Made by a program: the position numbers and the translations under genes
The notes under the pieces: generated by a model
The model's database searches: none
What the model was told of the DNA's origin: nothing
The model's input: the letters and a program-made list of their open reading frames with translations, nothing else
Origin: Clostridia bacterium
GTDB lineage: Bacteria > Bacillota > Clostridia > Oscillospirales > Acutalibacteraceae
Length of the DNA: 64,000 bases
Direction: 5' to 3'
NCBI GenBank assembly: GCA_017379935.1
Contig: JAFNVC010000010.1
Coordinates: 62,001 to 126,000, forward strand
Shown here: positions 58,922 through 64,000 of the stretch, one piece after another
How the letters are laid out: every line of letters starts with the position of its first letter
Numbering within the stretch: the first letter of the stretch is position 1

Positions 58922-59523
58922 TGCGTATCGGAATTTTCGGCGGAACCTTTGATCCGCCGCACGCAGGGCATAAGAAATATGCCGACGAGGTTAAAGGGCA
59001 GCTGTCTCTTGACAGACTGATTGTTATCCCGACCGCGACTCCGCCCCATAAGCAGAAGCAAACGGGAACCTCATCCGAGGACAGGCTTAATATGCTGAAG
59101 CTTCTCTTCAGCGATGACGGCAGGGTAGAGGTCAGCGATATGGAAATTGTGCGCGGAGGCAGAAGCTATACCTTCGAAACGGTAACGCTTCTTCGCGGAC
59201 AGTATCCCGACGACGAGCTGATTTTTATGCTCGGGTCGGATATGCTTCTTTCCTTTCACACGTGGAAAAATCCCGATGTGATTCTGGAAAAGGTTAAAAT
59301 CTGCGCCGTTACACGCGACGGCGACATTGACGAAGCAGCACTCGGGGAATATGCCGAAAAGCACTTCCCCGAGCAAAAAGACAGATTCATCATCTGCACC
59401 TTCGAGCCGATTGAGCTCAGCTCAACCGAAATCCGCGAAAAAATAAGAAACGGCGAATCGGTCGACGGTCTTATCGACGGGCAGGTTATGGAATATATAA
59501 AAGAAAAGGAGTTATACCTTTGA
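58921..59523 (+). CDS. nadD: Nicotinate-nucleotide adenylyltransferase
   Basis: A 200-residue enzyme that adenylates nicotinate mononucleotide to deamido-NAD in NAD synthesis. GIFGGTFDPPHAGH (4-17) is the nucleotidyltransferase motif and SSTEIREKI near 178 is the second ATP-binding motif. The ATG shares a base with the preceding stop. The order nadD-yqeK-rsfS that follows is widely conserved in Firmicutes and secures the assignment. Confidence 0.95.
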   Translation: MRIGIFGGTFDPPHAGHKKYADEVKGQLSLDRLIVIPTATPPHKQKQTGTSSEDRLNMLKLLFSDDGRVEVSDMEIVRGGRSYTFETVTLLRGQYPDDELIFMLGSDMLLSFHTWKNPDVILEKVKICAVTRDGDIDEAALGEYAEKHFPEQKDRFIICTFEPIELSSTEIREKIRNGESVDGLIDGQVMEYIKEKELYL

Positions 59524-60110
59524 ACGGCTGGACTGATGAAAGAATCATTGATCTCATAAGGTCGAAGCTTGAGGAAAAGCGTTTTCAGCACAGTCTGAAC
59601 GTTGCCGAAAGTGCACGCTATCTTGCTGTAAAATACGGCTACGATGCGGATAAGGCGTACACGGCGGGACTCTTGCACGACATTATGAAAAATTCCTCAC
59701 CCGAGGAGCAGCTGGGGGTTATAACTGAGGCAGGGATTGAGCTTCTGCCCGAGGAGCGCGCCAACAAAAAGCTCTGGCACGCGATTGCGGGAGCGGCTTA
59801 TATCAAAATGGTGATGGGCATTGACGACAGGGAGCTTTACCGTGCCGTCAGATACCACACAACGGGAAGGGCAAAAATGACCTTGCCCGAAAAAATTGTT
59901 TATCTTGCGGATTACATATCGGCGGAGCGCAGCTATCCCGGCGTTGATGATATGCGCCGTCTCTGTGACGAGTCAATGGATGAGGCGATACTTTATGCGC
60001 TTGAGTTCGGTATACCTGACCTTGTCAGACGCGGCAATGTTATCCATCCGGACAGCGTTGACCTTTATAACGAGGTCGTAATCAGAAAGCAAAGGGGCGA
60101 ACAGATATGA
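59520..60110 (+). CDS. yqeK: YqeK, HD-domain diadenosine tetraphosphatase
   Basis: A 196-residue HD-domain metal hydrolase; the family cleaves Ap4A symmetrically. HSLNVAESA (23-31), AGLLHDIMKN near 48-57 with the HD pair, and WHAIAGA near 85 and RYHTTGR near 108 provide the metal-binding histidines. It begins with TTG at 59520, overlapping the nadD stop by 4 nt; AAGGAG lies 7 nt before it, and no better start exists. It overlaps rsfS by 4 nt (ATGA). Confidence 0.92.
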   Translation: MNGWTDERIIDLIRSKLEEKRFQHSLNVAESARYLAVKYGYDADKAYTAGLLHDIMKNSSPEEQLGVITEAGIELLPEERANKKLWHAIAGAAYIKMVMGIDDRELYRAVRYHTTGRAKMTLPEKIVYLADYISAERSYPGVDDMRRLCDESMDEAILYALEFGIPDLVRRGNVIHPDSVDLYNEVVIRKQRGEQI

Positions 60111-60463
60111 CATCACTTGAAACGGCAAGAAATATAGTTAAGATTCTCGATAACAAAAAGGCGATTGATATTTCGCTTATCGAAACTAAGGAGCTTACAA
60201 TCGTTTCGGATTATTTTATCATCGCAAGCGGTACCTCGGGCACTCATGTCCGCTCGCTCGCAGATGAGATTGATGAAGAAATGGCAAAGCTCGGCGCAAC
60301 ACCCGAGCATATCGAGGGCAGGGCAACAGGCTGGATTCTCCTTGATTACGGCAGTGTGCTCGTTCACGTTTTTGACCCGCAGTCCAGAGAGTATTACAAC
60401 CTCGAAAGACTCTGGGGCGACGCTGCTCACGTTGACATTTCCGACATCATCACACCGGATTGA
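60107..60463 (+). CDS. rsfS: Ribosomal silencing factor RsfS
   Basis: A 118-residue protein that binds ribosomal protein L14 and blocks subunit joining under starvation. Family signatures: IVSDYFIIASGTS (32-44), GRATGWILLDYGSVLVHVF (72-90) and YYNLERLWGDA near 99-109. It begins within the yqeK stop (ATGA). The gene is followed by a GTAGGG hairpin repeat and then leuS, 69 nt later. Confidence 0.95.
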   Translation: MTSLETARNIVKILDNKKAIDISLIETKELTIVSDYFIIASGTSGTHVRSLADEIDEEMAKLGATPEHIEGRATGWILLDYGSVLVHVFDPQSREYYNLERLWGDAAHVDISDIITPD

Positions 60464-60477
60464 TTAAGAATATATTT

Positions 60478-60500
60478 GTAGGGGCGGATAATATCCGCCC
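60478..60500. repeat. Dispersed GTAGGG-led hairpin repeat
   Basis: GTAGGGGCGGATA with TATCCGCCC: a perfect 9-bp inverted repeat (60482-60490 and 60492-60500) between rsfS and leuS. It could act as a weak processing or stabilising hairpin within the transcript. Confidence 0.6.
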
Positions 60501-60532
60501 GCGAATTTGCATAAACTCGGAGGAATATTGAA

Positions 60533-62941
60533 ATGGGTTATGATTTTAAATCAGCAGAGAAAAAATGGCAGGACAAATGGGAAGAGGAAGGCGTTTTCCA
60601 TGCGGAGGATTTTTCGGAAAAGCCTAAGTTCTACGCTCTCGTAGAGTTCCCTTATCCCAGCGGTGCAGGTATGCACGTCGGCCACATCAAGGCTTATTCA
60701 GGTCTTGAGGTTGTATCAAGAAAAAGAAGAATGCAGGGCTACAATGTCCTGTTTCCGATCGGCTTTGATGCTTACGGCCTCCCGACTGAAAACTACGCTA
60801 TCAAAACGGGCATCCATCCCCGTAAGGTAACGGATATGAATATTGAAAAGTTCTCAAGCCAGCTTAAGAGAGTCGGCTTCTCCTTCGACTGGACAAGAGT
60901 TGTTGATACAACTCAGGAGGACTATTATAAGTGGACACAGTGGATTTTCCTCAAGATGTTCGAGAACGGTCTCGCATTCAGAGACAAGACTCTCGTTAAC
61001 TACTGCCCCTCCTGTAAGGTTGTTCTTTCAAACGAGGACTCACAGGGCGGTAAGTGCGACATCTGCCATTCCGACATCGTGCAGAAGTCAAAGGATGTAT
61101 GGTATCTCCGCATCACGGAGTATGCCGATAAGCTTCTTGAGGGTCTTGAGACGGTTGACTACCTTCCGAACGTTAAGCTTCAGCAGCAGAACTGGATCGG
61201 CAAGTCAACAGGTGCATTCGTAGACTTCGATGTAAAGGGCTCGGATAACGAGAAGCTCAAGGTTTATACAACACGTCCCGACACACTCTTCGGTGTAACC
61301 TTTATGGTTATGGCTCCCGAGCATCCGATGATTGACAAGTACGCTGAGCGTATCACAAATATGGCTGATATCGAGGCTTACAGAAAAGAGTGCGCGAAGA
61401 AAACAGAATTCGAAAGAACTCAGCTCGTCAAGGATAAGACGGGTGTATGCATCAGCGGTCTTTCAGCTGTAAATCCCGTCAACGGTAAGGAAATCCCGAT
61501 CTACATATCTGACTACGTTATGATGGGCTACGGTACGGGCGCAATTATGGCTGTTCCCGCACATGATGACCGTGACTACGATTTTGCAAAGAAGTTCGGC
61601 ATCGACATCATCGAGGTTATCAAGGGCGGTAACATCGAGGAGGCTGCTTACGCAGGCGAGGGTGAGCTTGTAAATTCAGAATTCCTCAACGGCATCACAT
61701 CAAAGCGTGAGGCTATCGATACAATGGCTGAATACCTTCAGAAGAACGGTATCGGCGAAAAGGGTGTTCAGTACAAGATGAAGGACTGGGCATTCAACAG
61801 ACAGCGTTACTGGGGCGAGCCGATTCCCATTGTTCACTGTGAGCATTGCGGAATGGTTGCTGTTCCATATGAGGAGCTTCCCCTTAAGCTGCCGCAGGTT
61901 GAAAACTTCGAGCCGGGCTCAGACGGTGAAAGCCCGCTCGCAAAGATTGAATCTTATGTCAACTGCAAGTGTCCGAAGTGCGGCGCACCCGCAAAGCGCG
62001 AGACCGATACAATGCCTCAGTGGGCAGGCTCATCGTGGTACTTCCTTCGTTATATCGACCCGAATAATACAGAGGCTCTTGCAGACGGTGAGAAGCTTAA
62101 GTACTGGGGTCAGGTTGACTGGTATAACGGCGGTATGGAGCACGTTACACGTCATATGATTTATTCCCGATTCTGGCATAAGTTCCTTTATGACATCGGC
62201 GTTGTTCCGACAAAGGAGCCGTATGCAAAGCGTACCGCTCAGGGACTTATTCTCGGACCTGACGGCGATAAGATGAGTAAGTCAAAGGGTAACGTTGTTG
62301 ACCCGAACGATGTTGTTGACGAGTTCGGCGCAGATGTTCTTCGTTCCTATGTTCTCTTTATGGGTGATTACGAGAAGGCTGCTCCGTGGTCCGCATCATC
62401 AGTTAAGGGCTGTAAGAGATTTATCGACAGAACCTGGGGCCTTCAGGATATTCTCACCGACGGCGATGAATATTCAAAGGAGCTTGAGACAATCTTCCAC
62501 AAGACTATCAAGAAGGTAACTGAGGATATCGAGAATATGAAGTTCAACACTGCGATTGCCGCATTGATGACACTTCTTAATGCAATCTATGACAAGGGCG
62601 CAATCAACAAGGCAGAGCTTAAGACCTTCGTAACTCTTCTCAATCCGTTTGCACCTCACGTTACAGAGGAAATCTGGGCACAGCAGGGCTTCGGCGGTAT
62701 GCTCGCTAACGGCAGCTGGGTAGATTTTGACGAGGCAAAGTGCGTTGATGACGAAATCGAAATCGTTGCACAGATCAACGGTAAGGTAAGAGCAAAGCTT
62801 ATGATTCCTGCTGAAATCGAGGCGGCTGATGCAATTGAGCTTGCAAAGAAGGACGAAAACGTCGCAAAGGCTATCGAGGGCAAGCAGATTGTCAAGGAGC
62901 TTTATGTCAAGGGCAGACTCGTTAATATCGTTGTAAGATAA
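60533..62941 (+). CDS. leuS: Leucyl-tRNA synthetase
   Basis: An 802-residue class I synthetase that charges tRNA-Leu. The HIGH motif reads HVGH at 48-51 ([12 protein letters not shown]) and KMSKS is near 581 (KMSKSKGN). The connective peptide 1 editing domain is at about 220-420. GGAGG lies 8 nt before ATG 60533. It is the last gene of the chain that starts with the ABC ATPase; no T-box or separate promoter is seen before it. Length and motif order are normal. Confidence 0.97.
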   Translation: MGYDFKSAEKKWQDKWEEEGVFHAEDFSEKPKFYALVEFPYPSGAGMHVGHIKAYSGLEVVSRKRRMQGYNVLFPIGFDAYGLPTENYAIKTGIHPRKVTDMNIEKFSSQLKRVGFSFDWTRVVDTTQEDYYKWTQWIFLKMFENGLAFRDKTLVNYCPSCKVVLSNEDSQGGKCDICHSDIVQKSKDVWYLRITEYADKLLEGLETVDYLPNVKLQQQNWIGKSTGAFVDFDVKGSDNEKLKVYTTRPDTLFGVTFMVMAPEHPMIDKYAERITNMADIEAYRKECAKKTEFERTQLVKDKTGVCISGLSAVNPVNGKEIPIYISDYVMMGYGTGAIMAVPAHDDRDYDFAKKFGIDIIEVIKGGNIEEAAYAGEGELVNSEFLNGITSKREAIDTMAEYLQKNGIGEKGVQYKMKDWAFNRQRYWGEPIPIVHCEHCGMVAVPYEELPLKLPQVENFEPGSDGESPLAKIESYVNCKCPKCGAPAKRETDTMPQWAGSSWYFLRYIDPNNTEALADGEKLKYWGQVDWYNGGMEHVTRHMIYSRFWHKFLYDIGVVPTKEPYAKRTAQGLILGPDGDKMSKSKGNVVDPNDVVDEFGADVLRSYVLFMGDYEKAAPWSASSVKGCKRFIDRTWGLQDILTDGDEYSKELETIFHKTIKKVTEDIENMKFNTAIAALMTLLNAIYDKGAINKAELKTFVTLLNPFAPHVTEEIWAQQGFGGMLANGSWVDFDEAKCVDDEIEIVAQINGKVRAKLMIPAEIEAADAIELAKKDENVAKAIEGKQIVKELYVKGRLVNIVVR

Positions 62942-62986
62942 TTCGGCACCCTTCTCCGCTAATTTTCGTTAAAACGAAAAAAATTG

Positions 62987-63015
62987 TTGACATACAGAAA
63001 AGTGTATGCTACAAT
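62987..63015 (+). promoter_or_regulatory. Promoter of rpsU with internal dyad
   Basis: TTGACA (62987-62992), 17-nt spacer, TACAAT (63010-63015). CATACA (62991-62996) and TGTATG (63003-63008) are a perfect dyad between the two boxes. Confidence 0.8.
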
Positions 63016-63066
63016 AAGGTGTATATTAGAAAATTGCCCCTGCAAGTAGCGGAGGGAGGGAATACA

Positions 63067-63243
63067 ATGAGTCAGGTAAAAGTTAAGGAAGGCGAATCTT
63101 TAGATAACGCTCTCAGAAGATTTAAGAGACAGACTTCAAGAGACGGCGTTATTCAGGAAGTTCGTAAAAGAGAACACTATGAGAAGCCGTCAGTTAAGCG
63201 TAAGAAGAAGTCTGAGGCTGCTCGTAAGAGAAAGTTCAAATAA
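63067..63243 (+). CDS. rpsU: 30S ribosomal protein S21
   Basis: A 58-residue basic ribosomal protein of the small subunit. [20 protein letters not shown] (2-21) is the family signature; the C-terminal half is very basic ([15 protein letters not shown]). ATG 63067 is chosen because GGAGGGAGG lies about 6 nt upstream; an in-frame start at 63019 is in the leader. Own promoter and terminator. Confidence 0.97.
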   Translation: MSQVKVKEGESLDNALRRFKRQTSRDGVIQEVRKREHYEKPSVKRKKKSEAARKRKFK

Positions 63244-63249
63244 TCAATT

Positions 63250-63282
63250 AAGTGAGTGTCTTTTGACGCTCACTTTTTTGTT
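63250..63282 (+). terminator. Terminator after rpsU
   Basis: AAGTGAGTGTC (63250-63260) / GACGCTCACTT (63265-63275), one wobble, then TTTTGTTTT. Confidence 0.9.
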
Positions 63283-63288
63283 TTCTCG

Positions 63289-63317
63289 TTGACAGTCAAC
63301 AGCCGATATGATATTAT
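63289..63317 (+). promoter_or_regulatory. Promoter of the GDPD gene with a palindrome over the -35
   Basis: TTGACA (63289-63294), 17-nt spacer, TATTAT (63312-63317). GTTGAC-A-GTCAAC (63288-63300) is a perfect palindrome over the -35. Confidence 0.75.
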
Positions 63318-63349
63318 TTTTACAGATCAATTAAGAAAGAAGACTGTAA

Positions 63350-64000
63350 ATGAACGCAAAACATAACAAATTCATCACAAACGTGCTTGTACCGATTTAT
63401 AAGTGCAAGTATCTGCCGGTTTTACATATCGCAAAGCTTTTCAATCTGCCGAAAAAGGTTATTTCAATCGCGGATAAGGGCGTTGCGAAGCCGGGCGACC
63501 CTGTTTATTTCACCGCTCACCGCGGAGTAACATCCGTTGCACCCGAAAACTCAATCCCTGCTTACAAGGAGGCTGTCAGACTCGGCTACTATTCTGCAGA
63601 GTGCGATATCCAGCGTACGAAGGACGGCGTATGGGTGCTTCTTCATAACGATACGGTTGACCGCCACTTCTGCCAGAAGGGCGCAATCAAGGATGTAACC
63701 TTCGAGGAAGCAAGAAAATACAGCTTCAAGGGCGGCTCGAATTTCTGGGCTTATGAGGACCTGAGAATCCCGACTCTTGACGAATTCCTCGACGTTTTCG
63801 TCGGAACAAAAACCAGACCTCAGATTGAAATCAAGGCAGAAACCTACGACACTCTCCACGAGGTTGTTGACGCCGTTGTGAAAAAGGGACTCGAGGACAG
63901 CGCAATCATTATTTCTTTCGATCTTCAGCAGTTAAAGGAGATTTATAAGCTCAACGATAAGATTGAGCTGTGGTATCTTGTTGACCGCGTAACGGAGGAG
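63350..64000 (+). CDS. Glycerophosphodiester phosphodiesterase, 3' end outside window
   Basis: 217 residues are visible from ATG 63350 to the window edge with no stop. The canonical GDPD set is present: H57-R58-G59 (TAHRGV), PENS with E66, E84 and D86 in AECDIQRTKDG, and H99 in VLLHND. It would split glycerophosphodiesters into an alcohol and glycerol-3-phosphate. The first 45 residues are an amphipathic, weakly hydrophobic region without a clear signal sequence. The ribosome site is weak (AGAAAGAAG). It differs from the GDPD-like gene at 26.5 kb, which has altered HRG and PEN motifs. Confidence 0.88.
   Translation, partial: MNAKHNKFITNVLVPIYKCKYLPVLHIAKLFNLPKKVISIADKGVAKPGDPVYFTAHRGVTSVAPENSIPAYKEAVRLGYYSAECDIQRTKDGVWVLLHNDTVDRHFCQKGAIKDVTFEEARKYSFKGGSNFWAYEDLRIPTLDEFLDVFVGTKTRPQIEIKAETYDTLHEVVDAVVKKGLEDSAIIISFDLQQLKEIYKLNDKIELWYLVDRVTEE

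Noticed and set aside
1-64000. Prophage, integrative element or defence island
   Set aside because: No integrase, capsid, terminase, restriction, toxin-antitoxin or Cas-like gene was found; content is chromosomal housekeeping and glycan use.

Overview
The window reads as chromosome of a strictly anaerobic, gut- or rumen-type clostridium, most likely Oscillospiraceae/Ruminococcaceae. That placement is inferred from family content: a single-chain pyruvate:ferredoxin oxidoreductase, a type I dockerin, DUF951 and DUF1540 proteins, a tig-clpP-clpX cluster, glycosidases of families 16, 27 and 42, a T-box controlled ileS, and dispersed hairpin repeats. No 16S rRNA gene is present to confirm it. Genes are dense on both strands, usually with AGGAGG-type ribosome sites, clear sigma-A promoters with 16-18 nt spacers, and hairpin terminators that are often shared by converging genes.

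Layout. 1-5.7 kb: end of thrC, a small DUF1540 gene, a metallophosphoesterase, a 276-bp inverted-repeat-bounded element, then tig-clpP-clpX. 5.7-16.2 kb: a secreted protein and a D,D-carboxypeptidase on the minus strand; a plus-strand operon (metallophosphoesterase, deoC, cdd, acetyltransferase, galM); then a secreted protein and a RodA/FtsW-PBP pair on the minus strand. 16.3-20 kb: a flavoprotein and a cytoplasmic GH42 beta-galactosidase fired from overlapping divergent promoters. 19.9-22.3 kb: tRNA-Leu, tRNA-CAU and tRNA-Trp, with two similar tRNA-3'-end-duplicating repeat elements, a GtrA protein and a zinc-ribbon membrane protein. 22.3-32.2 kb: a run of secreted or membrane proteins (phosphoesterase, GH16, probable six-hairpin protein, tandem small membrane paralogues, GDPD, O-antigen ligase type protein, M24 peptidase, dockerin-bearing C39-like protease). 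32.3-39.4 kb: efp, a Cys/Asp-rich protein, NUDIX, maf, phosphatase, M18 peptidase, and the operon DUF951-prfA-(Sua5-CoaE fusion). 39.8-45.8 kb: S1 protein, a PHP protein with lost metal ligands, an unknown gene, and a divergent sodium:solute symporter / GH27 alpha-galactosidase pair. 45.9-53.1 kb: ileS with its T-box, and PFOR. 53.4-64 kb: a large secreted acidic protein, an MFS transporter, then a compact chain of ABC ATPase, permease, nadD, yqeK, rsfS and leuS, followed by rpsU and a truncated GDPD.

Together the genes describe plant or host glycan use (GH16 outside the cell; GH27, GH42 and galM inside), pyruvate fermentation, cell-wall elongation, and core translation and proteolysis. No phage, CRISPR array, integrase or restriction system was seen. 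The parts that ordinary annotation does not explain are the TIR element upstream of tig, the two tRNA-linked elements, the dispersed GTAGGG hairpins, the TsaC/Sua5-CoaE fusion, the GH27 enzyme with a binding domain inserted next to its nucleophile, the Cys-Asp protein next to efp, and two hydrolase-like proteins with altered metal sites.
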